A stretch of DNA of 64,000 nt. It comes from Margaritifera margaritifera (lineage: Eukaryota > Mollusca > Bivalvia > Unionida > Margaritiferidae). This document shows positions 49,990 to 63,281 of this stretch, piece after piece. The stretch spans positions 610,001 to 674,000 of the forward strand of contig JAQPZY010001240.1 of assembly GCA_029931535.1 (NCBI GenBank), read 5' to 3'. The notes under the pieces are model-generated. The model had not been told where the DNA came from. It saw nothing but the letters and a program-made list of their open reading frames with translations, and searched no databases. The position numbers and the translations under genes were made by a program. Within the stretch, counting starts at the first letter, position 1. Each line of letters starts with the position of its first letter.

Positions 49990-51200
49990 GATGTTTGGTT
50001 TGACGAACGTTGTCAGAAAGCAAGAATTGAGTTTAATGTACATAGACACGAATATCTTCGAAAAAAGACTTTAAATTTTTTTAATTAATATGTTAAAGCT
50101 AGATCCAGTTATAATAAATATTCGAAGATTGTAAAAAGAAAGCACAAGGTTAATGAAGGTATCAAATTATTCAATATGGCTAAATCGAATCCTACAAGCT
50201 TTTGGAAAGAGACTGATAAATAATATAAAAAGAAAAGTAAGTCATCTAGTGAATTATGCACAAATGACTTTATTTTTAGCATTTAAAAACATTTATCGTC
50301 CCAAGAATTAATAATCGACAATTCACAAGATGACGAGCCAGTCTCGATAGATAGTGAAATAATTGACAATTCACAAGATGACGAGCCAGTCTCGATAGAT
50401 AGTGAAATAATTGACAATTCACAAGATGACGAGCCAGTCTCGATAGATAGTGAAATAATTGATTGATACCTAGATATAAATATAACACCAGGCTGTTAAA
50501 TCATTGAAAGAAATAAATCAACAGGACTCGATAATATACTGTCCGAAATGATTGTTAACTTTCTTAATGCCATTATTAATTTTCTTGTAGAGCTTATTAA
50601 TGCTATTTTCCGAAGTGGTCATTACCCTTTTTTATGGAGTCAAGGCGTTATAGGACCTATTCATACGAAATGTAATATTGATGAAGTTAACAACCATAGG
50701 GGTATTACACTTATTAGTACATCAGCAAACATTTATTCCAATATATTTAATTAAAGATTATGTAAATGGGCTGCCAAGTATGAAAAATTATTAAAAACCA
50801 ATATGATTTCCAGAAGAAAAAATCTACTGTATATTGCATATATATATCATCAACGCAATTATTTCCAAGGCGTTGAGTTCTGTTAAAGAATTATATTGTA
50901 CATTCATCGATTATGAGAAAGCTTTCGATAAAATCGACCGCAATATGTTATGACATAACTTAACCAGTAACGGGGTTAGTTCAGTTATAGTATAGGCTTT
51001 ACGTGGTTTTATAATTCTGTGAAATCTTGTGTAAGATACAATAATATCTTGTCAGCTTTTTTTTTACTCACAATATGGCTTGAAACAAGGAGAGCCGATT
51101 TCACCAATATTGTTTGCATTTTTTTATAAATGATATTGTTACTAGCATACAATATAATGTAATGTAGATGATGTTTTCTCTATAGATGATTTGTATCTGC
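49990..51200 (+). pseudogene. LINE ORF2 reverse-transcriptase relic
   Basis: The order on the plus strand is VWFDERCQKARIEFNVHRHEY near 50000, then FWKETDK near 50200, then STGLDNILSEMI near 50520, then LWSQGVIGPIHTKCNIDEVNNHRGI around 50635-50705. FIDYEKAFDKIDRNML follows around 50900-50950, then GLKQGEPISPILF around 51077-51117, and a degenerate catalytic VDD near 51165. These are successive RT motifs of a non-LTR retrotransposon of a different type from the one at 2.8 kb. Several stops and frameshifts separate the motifs. The endonuclease region and a 3' tail are not visible. Confidence 0.85.
50311..50463. repeat. 48-bp tandem triplication inside the LINE
   Basis: Three copies of a 48-bp unit read in the plus frame as an acidic 16-residue repeat, IDNSQDDEPVSIDSEI. 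It lies just before the RT domain, where related ORF2 proteins have a single acidic linker, so a linker segment was tandemly triplicated. Confidence 0.9.
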
Positions 51201-51759
51201 TAGTGTTATCTAATCATCAAATGACCACACATCACGAAACTCTAATTTCACACTTACATGGTTGTTCTTGTCTCACATTTGTATGACTCATCAGTAAGCC
51301 TTTCCAAGCCAAATATTAGTACTTCACGCCATGCACTACCAGATACGACCCAAACACCTAACACAAAGCATTATTGCTATCTCAAATTACTAAACACGTA
51401 TACCTAAAAATACTCAGAGAATTCCCTATGTTAAGAAATTAGGGAGGGTCCAGTTTACGAAACTTATTCATGCTATGACATCTCCTCCTAGAAACTGGCT
51501 AATTACTCGGTTTGAGAAATATCTTTCCAACAGCGACTCCCCATAATCTAACAAATAATCAGTAAAATCTGAGACGTAAATACAAATAGCGCATACCCTA
51601 GGTTTATTACAATATTTACCTGAAATGTTTTAGGTACCAGTAGATAGAGATAACCCGTTAAAATACATACATACATACATACATACATACATACATACAT
51701 ACATACATACATACATACATACATACATACATACATACATACATACATACATACATACA

Positions 51760-51793
<34 letters not shown>

Positions 51794-52687
51794 GATTTAC
51801 AAATTACCTTGAGAGAAGCTGAATACTATGACAACAAAACAGAATTGGCGACATAATTGCATAATTGCATAGTGTTCGAAATTGATTTTTATCTCGGGGA
51901 AAAAAATTCCAAAAAAAACCCACTATTGTAAAATGCCGTGTGCTGAGCATGTTTATATATCTGCTTTCAGCGTTTTCAACGATGCATGCCAGTAACACAT
52001 TTCTAAAACAATTTTTAATAATGTACAAACAGGTACGTATGTCCAATATTTTGTGTCACGTGATATTCACGCGCTAACCGGAAAAGGTATATTGGTTCCG
52101 TATGCTAACACACAATTCCATAGAAAAAGGCAGAAAAGAAGGTGGTTTGCTGTACAAACTTGGGGACAAACTTAATTCTCCAGCCTGTGGTGAAAAAAGA
52201 GGATTGACCTTTAAAACTGACCGATCAACTTAACTTTACCAAGAGAGGGACTTACATCCCTTTGAGTGTGTTTGTCAACCTGGTACTCAGTGCATCGGTT
52301 TCTCAAGTATCAGGGTGACCACATAGGTTTCGCAATTTTAAAAAAAAATGTTCAAGTCTGCATTTTTGTCTGTATTTAAAAATTCTAGTACGCATTTATA
52401 GAAAATCGATAAAGAAATTCGCATAGAAATAACACAGAAATCAAAGTAACTACAGCCTTACGTGATTCAGCTCCTCGGCTTGCAATTTTTTAAATACCAG
52501 AAATATCCCAAGGAAGAACAAATACGTAATAAACACATTTTGTTTTAAACGAAAAGGTCCGAAATAGTAAGTTTAACAATGTAATTTCAATCATGGAAGA
52601 AAAAATTCTTACTTGTGGATTAACGGTCAGTATCCGCAACTATGACAAAAAAATCCCCATAATGCTGAAACGTCCGTCCATTTGGTC
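51201..52687. other. Non-coding stretch with an ATAC microsatellite
   Basis: After the LINE motifs fade, 51201-51540 shows no clear coding signal. The (ATAC)n array occupies 51664-51788. The remainder is AT-rich DNA with no recognised feature. Confidence 0.5.
51664..51788. repeat. (ATAC)n microsatellite
   Basis: About 31 uninterrupted tetranucleotide units. Confidence 0.97.
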
Positions 52688-52872
52688 ATACTGTTGTGGT
52701 GAAACAGCTTTGTGTGGTCGTACTGATGCAGTGAAACAACTTTGTATGGTCAGACTGTTCTGGCGAAACAGCTTTGTGGTCAGACTGTTGTGGTGAACAG
52801 CTTTGTGGTCAGACTGTTGTGGTGAAACGGCTGTGTCGTCGGACTGTTGTGATGAAACAGCTCTGTGTGATT
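52688..52872. repeat. Irregular minisatellite of about 35-40 bp units
   Basis: Five or six units share actgttgtggtgaaacagct and ttgtgtggtc, with small length differences. Confidence 0.85.
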
Positions 52873-52929
52873 TATGCTTCTACACAAAATAGTGCTGCTT
52901 GGAGATCATTTCATATTCAGCAAATGCAC

Positions 52930-53120
52930 GAGCCGCTGTGGCTTGAAGTAGTTAGCTTTCCGGACTCGTGACCGGAAGGGTGCTGGTTCGAATTCTGCCC
53001 AGATCAAATTGAGTCGGCCGCCCTGATTTGACCATGGGCATGCACTCTGTTGCAGTTGCCTCTGCACGACATAACTTTTCAAGTGTTGATGTGTCGTTAA
53101 ACACCAGAACAACTACAGTA
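52930..53120 (+). mobile_element. tRNA-derived SINE, second type
   Basis: An A-box-like region (gtggcttgaagtagttagc) at 52938-52956 and a B box GGTTCGAATTC at 52985-52995 are spaced as in a tRNA-like head. The tail ends in gttgatgtgtcgttaaacac. The body after the B box differs from the SINE in the inverted arms. Confidence 0.7.
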
Positions 53121-54183
53121 AATACCATTGGTTGAGGAAACTTCTCGTATAAACAATACAGAACAGGAATTATAGTAGTGATTAACTTAAAATCAATCTC
53201 TTGCAGGGAAAAATGGGGCGAAAGGGAGACTGGGTGAATGGGACACTGGAGTGAATGGAACACTGTTACTATTTTCTTTAGCAACAGAGAATCTAAAAAT
53301 CACTATTTTTGTGCTAAGGTCATATAAAACTAAAGTAAAATTTAGTTCCGTGTTGCCAATAAAATCACGCCTTGCTATCTAAAGAGGAAAACCATAATGT
53401 GAAAATAATTATGTGGCATTATGTGGAGGACATAAGTGTGGCAGGTAAAATAAGAAGGATTGCTGTAACCCTATTCAATTGAATAGATATTTCCTGTATT
53501 TTTCTAGATTTATATATGGTAAAATAAACGTGTTTTTTTATGGTAAATACAGTACTCAATAAAATCTAGGTACAGTTTTCCGCCCATGTTTCGATCTACT
53601 GTCATTTATTGAGCCATTAAATATGACATCACGTTAAAAGTCCTGTGAAAATACGATCTTAAAATATTGTACCTCTACATCGGAGATATGTAAAATCTGA
53701 AGCATGAAATGTAGCAATAGTGTAATTCGTACAAATACAAATGCTGCAATCATTCCTCAGTTTTAACTCAATCAATAAATTATTCAAAATTATTTAATTA
53801 ACTGCATGATGTCAAAATGATACATCGTTATGAAAAAGGTGCAGGCTCTTTAAGACGTTCGCATCTTGTTTTCTCGCACTGTCGACGTATAACATTCCTT
53901 AACAGTTTAAAAATGAAATACTTCTACGAAAAGAATTCCCCCTTGCACATCAAAATTGATTTTATCGTATCAGCGTAGCAGTTTTATACAATGATCACCT
54001 GTCCCATTACTTTCCCCACTTACATCAATGTAATGCGATTACTGGGAGATTATGAGAGGTATTTGAAAAATTCTGCATCTTTTGTTATAACTTTTTTGTT
54101 TCTTTGAACTTGTTAATAAATTTAATATTTTTCAATAGACAAAATAACGTTCTTTAAAATGATCTGCAGCTGCACGTACAGCA
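53121..54183. other. Non-coding stretch
   Basis: I see no repeat, exon or RNA signal here. Confidence 0.5.
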
Positions 54184-54191
54184 TACCAGGC

Positions 54192-54449
54192 CAGTGGCAA
54201 CGCGACGGGAGGGGGGTCGGGGGGATTGCCCCCCCCCCTTCAGGTCCGGGTGAGGGTGGGCGCCATCGGGAACTTTTTTTATAGCTGTAACCGGGTTTTA
54301 GATGGGAGGGTGGGTTGGAGGTTGGCAACTGACATAAAAACTGTTCTCTGTAGGGGCGCCACTGAAGAACATTGCCACTGGGCGCCTCAGAAGGGGCGCC
54401 TCTAAAAAAACGTTGCCCCCGGGCGCCTCAAACCCTCGCGCCGACACTG
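54192..54449. mobile_element. hAT-like MITE, family A copy 2
   Basis: It starts CAGTGGCAACGCGACGG and ends CCTCGCGCCGACACTG. The flanks taccaggc (54184-54191) and tgccaggc (54450-54457) form an 8-bp target duplication with one mismatch, as hAT elements make. The interior matches 34992-35222. An extra ggggcgcc segment is repeated near its right end. Confidence 0.85.
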
Positions 54450-54510
54450 TGCCAGGCACCAGTAGATATATGCGTGTGACGTAACAAAACTAAATGACAG
54501 TGACTTAAAA

Positions 54511-55660
54511 ATGTCGGAGAAGGAGAACAATTATGCGGCAGAACAAAGAGCGTACTATAAACTCCGGGCACTCTTAGGATACTCTCCCACTGATAAAAAG
54601 GACGACATGGATGAAGCTTACGGATGTAATTTTCTGTCATATCCTATAATTTTGAGGTGGTATCATTATTGAAAGATGGTCGCGAAAATCCATGGATGAT
54701 GACCCACGTATTCGAAGACCGTTGTCTGCTTGGTGAGAGGAAATTGACTGCTGTGAAAGGGGGCAATTGATGATGATGCTCGATACACAGTGGAAAATAT
54801 TTCTGTTATAACGGGCATTAATTCCTTAGCTGTTTTTAATATACTAACAAATAATTTGAAGTTCAGAAAGGCTTGTGCAAGATGGGTCCCGCATTTGTTG
54901 ATGGCTCATCAAAAACAGACTCGGTCTAAAATTGCCAAACAGCTACTCGCCAAATATGAAAAGACTGACTAGAAATTTTGTTAATGAGATTGTCACAGGT
55001 TATGAAAAACGGATTTACTTCTTTGGAATCCGATTGAAGAGAAAATAATAAGATATGGATCGATGAAAAAGAACAGAGGCCACAAATCGCTCGACTTAGT
55101 CGGACTGTCAAGAGAGTTTATACGCAATATTTTTCAATGCAAAAGGCTCGATCGTCATGGTACCTGTACCAGACTCTGTTAGTGTCACTGGACATTTTTC
55201 TGCTTCCAAAGTGTTGCCAAAAGTTGCGGAACACTACCGAACCACCTGTCCGTGCATGGGTACCCGATGTATCCATTTACTCCATGACAACGCACCGGCG
55301 CATAAATCCGCAGTTGTGACAAACATCCTGAAGGAGCACAGCATCCAAACTTTGCCACGTCCTCCATACGACCCTGATTTAGCTCCAAGAGATTTTTGCC
55401 TGAATCCCGTTATCAAAGATTCCCTGAAGGACAGACAATTTGAAAGCCACAATGCGATTGGAAGTGCAGTTGTTTAGTGTATGAACACCATGCCCAAAAG
55501 TGAGTACACAATGGCATTTAATAATTGGATAATCAGATTGAGACATTATATGGAGGTGCACTGAGAGTACCTTGAGGAAATGCACTGACGTACTGTTCAC
55601 CAATAAAGAACTTTGTTGTACAGCGTACTAATATTCAAAACTTTTTAAATACATCTCGTA
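54511..55660 (+). pseudogene. Mariner (D,D34D) transposase pseudogene with right terminal repeat
   Basis: An ATG at 54511 opens a mariner-like N-terminus (EQRAYYKLRALLGYSPTDKK, then YPIILRWYHY) that meets a stop near 54669. Other frames continue with DDDPRIRRP, VENISVITGINSLAVFNIL and KLKFRK-like helix-turn-helix text. The catalytic part follows: HDNAPAHKS (Asp codon 55286-55288) and APRDF (Asp codon 55391-55393), which leaves 34 residues between them. The first catalytic site, normally GDETW, reads GYEKR at about 54999-55013, so the first aspartate is lost. A terminal-repeat-like end, actttttaaatacatctcgta, lies at 55640-55660. No matching left repeat is visible; a MITE occupies the sequence just upstream. 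Confidence 0.88.
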
Positions 55661-55985
55661 CTTGCTTCGAAATTTGAAAATTACATTCCATGCTTGTTTT
55701 TTGAGAAAACAGAAAATAATCACTATCCCCTAAAATGATACAAAGCAGAGATGATACGACGCGTCACGTCCGTCCGTCCGTGCAAGCATGCATCCATTTC
55801 AAATCGTATAACTTCATGATTCGACGCGTCACGTCCGTCTGTCTTTTCTAGCTTGTACTGGTGCATATTTGTACAAAATCGAAGGATTCCCATGATGTTT
55901 AGAGAGATATATTCATACTTTCAAACGAGATTATGGTGTTTAGATTTATGAGTCAAAAACTTGGGGAGGGTATGTGCAGGTGAAT

Positions 55986-56034
<49 letters not shown>

Positions 56035-56159
56035 ATGGGTAGCAATAGCTTAAAAAAACAAAACAAAACAAACAAACAAAAGCACGCGTATATATATTGC
56101 TTTGATAGATCCTTTGTAGCTCCAGCTAACATACTCAATAATGATTTTCGAATGACCAC

Positions 56160-56194
<35 letters not shown>

Positions 56195-57779
56195 CAATTT
56201 CATGAGCAGTAAATTAGCAGCAATCTGGCGACAAAAACAAGAGTCCCAAGAGGCTTATTGTATCGTCAAACCGATTTAAATCATTATTAAGAGATACGAG
56301 ATTTAGCTTTTGAGCTGAATATGTGCTTCCAGCTATTAACTTTGATTGCTTTTTCCATTTTTGTTTGGTTTTTTAAAAAAAATTTTTTGGCCAAAAATGT
56401 GAGAAAAGTGAATTTTAGCTGATAATACACAAATTAATGCAAGACAGTGAACATCTTACCACAGCTTCAGTGGGATGGTCAATCTGTTTGTAAGTGAAAG
56501 GAACATTACGATAGTTATTAAGGATTAATTTGGATTCTATCCAGTTGATGGCTTTATGGCTCAGATAAAAATTTGGTCCCTTGGTCGTCCTGTCCTGAAA
56601 ATTCTTTAAAGCTGTAATATAATGGCGGACTAAAATATATCTTTAGATCACCGAGAATTTGATATTGCAAGGGTGAAAATTTAAACCTCTCTAATAACTC
56701 TTCTCCATTCCACATATAAATGTGATCATTAATGGAGAGGGCGGTTGAGGGATGAGGAGGAGGAGGAGACAGACAGACAGACAGCGGCGCTCACTAATTT
56801 TAAGACCCATAAGGAGGTGATGCCAATGACAAATATCTCTTGAAATATAACATAATATAGTCCATGTTTCTCAACATTTTTCATTGAATATCTCTTGAAA
56901 TAATCACAAAAATAATCTTAACATGAAATAATCACAACAATAATCTTAACATGAAATAATCCGTATCCATAAGATTGAGACAGTTGATATCCATCATCAC
57001 CATACATAAAAAAGAACAAATGAACTATCCAATCATTAAATTTCTTATGGAGGAACATTTCAACAGTTTTTTTTTTTTTTTTTTATAATCTAAACTTACA
57101 AAGTATCTGTTGTAGTGATGATTTCTAAAAGTATTTTCTTCTAATTTTGATAGATTTTAATTTTCTAACAGATTTAATTTTAATTAAAATTATAAGACCC
57201 GGTTTTATATCCTAATCTTGTTTATTACATCGTCATCTTGACCCTTACGGTAGGGGCAACTACGATAATCTGTATCCCTTTAAAATTCCTACACCATGCA
57301 CAGTAGTGGGCAGTTCTCCGTTGAATGTAATGTATGTTAACCGAAATATAATATAATTAAATAATATTAATTATTAGAATCGTTAGTAGATTATTTTTCC
57401 ACAGGTCTGATTTAAATTTACATGTCCAGGCCTTGCTGCGACTAATATAGATAATTGATCTTGACGCAAATTAAAACATATCCTAAATAATTGATTCGGT
57501 AAATTTTCCAAACTGTAAACCCTTTCTTTTGTGAGTCATGTCTAATTAGACTGACAAATAGTGCAAAAGTCGTCAGTGAAGTCGTCTATATACAGGTAGT
57601 AGACGTGAATACAACCATCGTATACGATCATTTGTTTGTTTTCAAAACATCTTATCTGCCACACAACTCCTTTTTGACAAGAATCAACCCTTCCTGTATG
57701 CAGATGTACAAATTAAGTATTACATCGTTGTATTCTTCACAAAGGTACAACATTTCGACCCTATTTATGCGTGTGCATT

Positions 57780-57937
<158 letters not shown>

Positions 57938-59569
57938 TTATACTGGAGCTGCTAGGAATCCTTTAAAATGATGTAGTCTGCTTTCAAATATTGCTAAGAA
58001 GGGGGACATATATCTGTTATTGAAAGCAGAGCTCTTATTTTATGTCTATTTAAAAAAAACAGTGACAAAGTGACAAGATGGTAAATTTTCAAATGGCGCA
58101 TGAACACTGAAATGGGTGGAGCTACATCTTATAATCGTGTTGTGACCTAAACATGTTTTTATTGTCACATTTGATAACTCTGTTAATAATAACATGTTTT
58201 ATGGGCTTTGTTACCTAGATGAATAAAAAGTTAGTATGTTCTATTAATCATTGTAAAGTGCCTTGTCTTCGTCCATCAAATGTCTTAATGTTTAGTATTT
58301 GTTCAAGAGACTTTGCTCCACTAAATCAACATGCTTCACTAAATCAACTAAAGTGAGAGCATTTGACAATGTCTTAACTGTTTTGCGAAGACGAAAAACA
58401 ACAGATATATTATCAACCAAATCATACAACATTTATTGTAGAAAGTGCATACATGAAGTAGTAATCATGCAATTATGCAAGTGTATTCTCCATTTTTTTG
58501 TAAAAGTTGCTCACGCGTCATCGATGTAGGAAAACATAAACACTTTGGTTACGTAGAAAAATGTCTCTCTTTCTGATGAAGGTGTTTAACCTGCCTGTTT
58601 ACCTAATTACCTGCCAACGTAATTGCTCATGTACTTACACACCTTTATACCTATCTCCGTTTCTTTCTACCTCGTAACTATACATCCATACAGACATACA
58701 TATCTATTCTCCATATTTACCTACTTACATGCATGTATGCTTGCTTGTTTTCATACTTGCTGTCTTGCTTCTCTCTTTCCATTTTAAATCCAGATCTCAT
58801 AAGCTATTGAAAAATGGAGTCAAAAATCAGGACGCCGTAAGAAATAAACAGCAGACTGTAATGTTTCATTCAGGAATCTGCAGGAAATGTTTACAGAGAT
58901 ATATGAAATTTTACACAATCACACTAATCACAAGACATTACTATATCAGGCAATAACAGGAAGAAGTATAAAGTTTTACAGAAATAGTGCAGTTTCCGAT
59001 TCCAAAGACATAGAGTCCGTCAATTGTGGAAATGCCGGTGTAAAAAAAAAAAAAAAAGAAAGAAAGAAAGAAAGAAAGATAAAATCGTGCTTGGCTGAAA
59101 TATCAAAAGTTTTTCTTCTATTTATAACCAAAACTTTGTATTATTGATGCGTGTGTGTAAAACCTGCAAAACTAATACTGACATAAAATATCACTTGTTA
59201 CAAAACAATAAAATGCAACAGATATCCAGTTTAAATAATAGGTCTTTTTTATTTCTGGGGCTGATCACATGTGCATAATTTTCTGCTTTTTTTTTCTGTT
59301 CGCCATAGCTGCGGATATACGGACGGATATTGCAGCAGTACACATTTTCTATGATAGAGTTTACAATATTAAACTTGCCATTTATTTCATATTTTTATTT
59401 TTATTACTTTTTCACAATAACTATTTTTAACGAGCTTTTCATTAATTTATTATACATGCGGATTTGTTAAAAGTAAAACTAAGAATTTTTGTTCGCAAAA
59501 TGTGCGAGGTTACTCTGTTTCTAACGAGTGACAACCTGAGAACAATATACCGTGTGTGTGTGTGTGTTC

Positions 59570-59571
<2 letters not shown>

Positions 59572-59649
<78 letters not shown>

Positions 59650-59674
59650 CACATCCGGGGTACTCGCGACAAAA

Positions 59675-59749
<75 letters not shown>
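59572..59749. repeat. Compound microsatellite (GA)n, spacer, (TA)n-(TG)n
   Basis: GA occupies 59572-59646. A 32-base spacer is followed by TA to about 59731 and TG to about 59749. Confidence 0.95.
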
Positions 59750-60132
59750 GAATTATTTACATTAACGTGAATAATACTTTCGCGAGTGAATTTCCCCTGT
59801 ATAAATTCCAGAAAAGTTCATGTTCATTACAATCATTTGATTATAGGGCTACAGATAGGTTCCGATTTCCCATACAAATGAATCGATACAAAATGAATAA
59901 ATTCGATTATCAAATGTTAATAAAAATATTTCACCAACATATACCATATAAACTGTACTGTGTTACACTAATGTACGATTGTAAGATCGCTAAAAGTTTG
60001 CAAATAATGCACTTAAAATAGATCCCGATACCACGTATAATAATGGATAAATTTGGTTATCAAAAGTGAGTGAAAGATTAGGATATACATAAACGGTATT
60101 AACTGTACTCTCTGACACTATGAGCTCATTAC

Positions 60133-60166
<34 letters not shown>

Positions 60167-60310
60167 AGACAAATATTACACAATTTTACGTCAGACGACG
60201 ATCATAATAATACTATCAACGATGACAACAACGCCAATGACGATATTTGGGACAATAATAATATAAAAATGATAATACTATGGTTCCTTTGCTGATAGAA
60301 TTTAAGCTTA

Positions 60311-61600
60311 ACCTATTATAAGCTTCCATCTCCTACATCATTAACATTTTACCTATTATAAGCTTTCATCTCCTACATCATTAACATTTTACCTTTTAGA
60401 AGCTTTCATCTCCTACATCATTAACATTTTACCTTTTAGAAGCTTTCATCTTCTACATCATTAACATTTTACCTATTAGAAGCTTTCATCTCCTACATCA
60501 TTAACATTTTACCTATTATAAGCTTTCATCTCCTACATCATTAACATTTTACCTATTAGAAGCTTTCATCTCCTACATCATTAACATTTTACCTTTTAGA
60601 AGCTTTCATCTCCTACATCATTAACATTTTACCTATTAGAAGCTTTCATCTCCTACATCATTAACATTTTACCTATTATAAGCTTTCATCTCCTACATCA
60701 TTAACATTTTACCTATTAGAAGCTTTCATCTCCTACATCATTAACATTTTACCTTTTAGAAGCTTTCATCTCCTACATCATTAACATTTTACCTTTTAGA
60801 AGCTTTCATCTTCTACATCATTAACATTTTACCTATTAGAAGCTTTCATCTCCTACATCATTAACATTTTACCTATTATAAGCTTTCATCTCCTACATCA
60901 TTAACATTTTACCTATTAGAAGCTTTCATCTCCTACATCATTAACATTTTACCTTTTAGAAGCTTTCATCTCCTACATCATTAACATTTTACCTATTAGA
61001 AGCTTTCATCTCCTACATCATTAACATTTTACCTATTATAAGCTTTCATCTCCTACATCATTAACATTTTACCTATTAGAAGCTTTCATCTCCTACATCA
61101 TTAACATTTTACCTATTAGAAGCTTTCATCTCCTACATCATTAACATTTTACCTATTAGAAGCTTTCATCTCCTGCATCATTAACATTTTACCTATTAGA
61201 AGCTTTCATCTCCTACATCATTAACATTTTACCTATTAGAAGCTTTCATCTCCTACATCATTAACATTTTACCTATTAGAAGTTTTCATCTCCTACATCA
61301 TTAACATTTTACCTATTAGAAGATTTCATCTCCTACATCATTAACATTTTACCTATTATAAGCTTTCATCTCCTACATCATTTTCATTTTACCTATTAGA
61401 AGATTTCATCTCCTACATCATTAACATTTTACCTATTAGAAGCTTTCATCTCCTACATCATTAACATTTTACCTTTTATAAGATTTCATCTCCTACATCA
61501 TTAACATTTTACCTATTAGAAGATTTCATCTTCTACATCATTAACATTTTACCTATTAGAAGATTTCATCTCCTACATCATTAACATTTTACCTATTAGA
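60311..61600. repeat. 40-bp satellite, 32 units, with a nine-unit higher-order repeat
   Basis: The unit is acctattagaagctttcatc followed by tcctacatcattaacatttt. Thirty-two units fit 60311-61590 exactly, with no change of length, and a 10-base partial unit follows. Variant bases at unit positions 6, 10, 13 and 22 give each unit an identity. The pattern of units 3-11 repeats exactly in units 12-20, so a 360-bp block was duplicated recently. Units 21-32 are a separate, more homogeneous group with agatttcatc variants toward the end. Confidence 0.97.
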
Positions 61601-61920
61601 ACCTTCCATTACGTGCTCCTTCTAATCATGATTTTATAAATAAAAATGTAGTAGATAATTGGAAATGACTTTGATTCTTCCGCCACAAAAGGGAAAATTA
61701 CATTGGCAATGTTCAAGAACAAATCATAATTCAAAGTACAAGGTCAAGAAATTTTTGTTTGTGACTGTGCCTCTTCCATTGTATCAGTATGATATTAATG
61801 TAAATAATAAATACTGCATTCTCAGTTTATCCATCTCTTTACTTACTTATCTCAAATAATAAAAGAATCATGCAAATTACATGCAGTTATGTTAGATTAT
61901 TTCTTACGTTTGTGGTAGTC

Positions 61921-61990
<70 letters not shown>

Positions 61991-62449
61991 CACACATACA
62001 TACATACATACATACATACATACATACACATACATACATACATACGTCATATTATGGCGATGTTCTCATCCATGAACATTTCCTGTTCAAACGAAGCAAT
62101 ACGCCTTATTTAATCTACTTGTATACGCCCACGCGACTCCTCATTAAATTTGATGACCAGAAGTCTAGACAACTGCAAATAATATTTTACGACGCACGTT
62201 TGAAAATAGAAATTCGTGCGCCGCAGAACGCATCACAACAAAATATTGTCTTGACAGTATAATAATACAATCCCACTGGGTCGATATTCAAAACTAAAAT
62301 GTAAACGTTTTCTTCGCATGTTTTCCTCCGGTGGTGAATAACTATGTAATTTATCTTTTCCAGGTGAGTAGAGCATCGCCGTGAGTGGATCAAGCCAAGC
62401 AATCAACAGATACTCGCCTGGCAGTAACTGTGTATCAAAACGATCGGTT
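61601..62449. other. Spacer upstream of the right-edge gene
   Basis: TA with an adjoining (ACAT)n block lies at 61923-62045. The sequence from about 62050 is less AT-rich and leads into the promoter. An AG|GTGAGT donor-like site at 62363 has no obvious exon in front of it. Confidence 0.5.
61923..62045. repeat. Compound microsatellite (TA)n-(ACAT)n
   Basis: A TA run to about 61984 passes into CACA and then ACAT units. Confidence 0.95.
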
Positions 62450-62457
62450 TATAAAAG
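62450..62457 (+). promoter_or_regulatory. TATA box of the right-edge gene
   Basis: The sequence TATAAAAG stands in a GC-richer context (cggtttataaaaggcctg). It lies about 30 bases upstream of a likely start site near 62482 and 80 bases upstream of a consensus splice donor, which fits a core promoter with a short first exon. Confidence 0.6.
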
Positions 62458-62481
62458 GCCTGTGATGTTAACTATCTACTC

Positions 62482-62530
62482 AAATTACAGGAACAAGTCT
62501 GCTAGTGTGACTTGTTATCATTGAAAAAAA
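62482..62530 (+). other. Predicted non-coding first exon, followed by an intron to 63446
   Basis: The start is placed about 30 bases after the TATA box and is approximate. The exon ends at aaaaaaa|GTAAGTTTG, a strong donor at 62531. The next strong acceptor on this strand that precedes an open coding exon is ttctttttttatag at 63433-63446. The intron is about 916 bases long and carries a MITE. The exon contains no start codon that leads into the main frame. Confidence 0.5.
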
Positions 62531-63052
62531 GTAAGTTTGTTTACCTTTCGATAAGTCAACAATTAAAAAAAGACATAATATATTTCTGGCCTATGCCATT
62601 TGTTGACTCAGCTTATTTGATTCAGAATCAACTACCATAATGGAGTTGACATATTCATATTAAACAGGAAATAATTTCATTTACCTTTGGACTATCGTAC
62701 ATTTCATTTTATTTTTAGTATTCATTAAGTTATGGCTTCATTTAAAATTGCGTCACGCACACCAGTTTTCTGTACCCTCAACTCTGGAACAGTCTGTGAA
62801 AAATAATGTACTTGTAAGTCTTGTTGTTCTTGTCATGAAATATTTTCACTCGTACATGTAATAAAGTTAATATTTACATCAGCTGTTATCTATATAGGTA
62901 AATTACTGTATGTCACATGACTCTGCAGTTTTATTTATCGAACCAGGTAGAGATCAAACTGATATATGCGACTAATCCGACATTCTTTTTAGAAAACGCG
63001 AAAACTATTGCGAGTAACTTGATCTAAAAAACTTTTCGTGAACCAGTTCTTG

Positions 63053-63090
<38 letters not shown>

Positions 63091-63281
63091 CAGGGCCGGA
63101 TAAAGACCATAAGGGGCACTAAGCACTGAAAAGATTATGGTGTCCCCCCCCCCATGTAATTAAAAATAAAAACAATACTAAACCGTAATTTCTCTTTTTT
63201 TTTTCTTTTTCTTTTTTGTGCCCCTGCTTTGCTGCTGCCCTAAGCACGTGCTTAGTCTGCCTATTGTGTAATCCAGCACTG
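63091..63281. mobile_element. hAT-like MITE inserted in an ATT microsatellite
   Basis: It starts CAGGGCCGGAT and ends ATCCAGCACTG, imperfect inverted repeats of the hAT type. On both sides the flank is attattat, but it lies in a (TTA)n run (63054-63090 and 63282-63298), so the target duplication cannot be told from the repeat. It lies inside the predicted first intron of the right-edge gene. Confidence 0.75.

Noticed and set aside
60311..61600. CRISPR array
   Set aside because: The repeats are contiguous 40-bp units with no unique spacers, in a eukaryotic setting with splice sites and SINEs.
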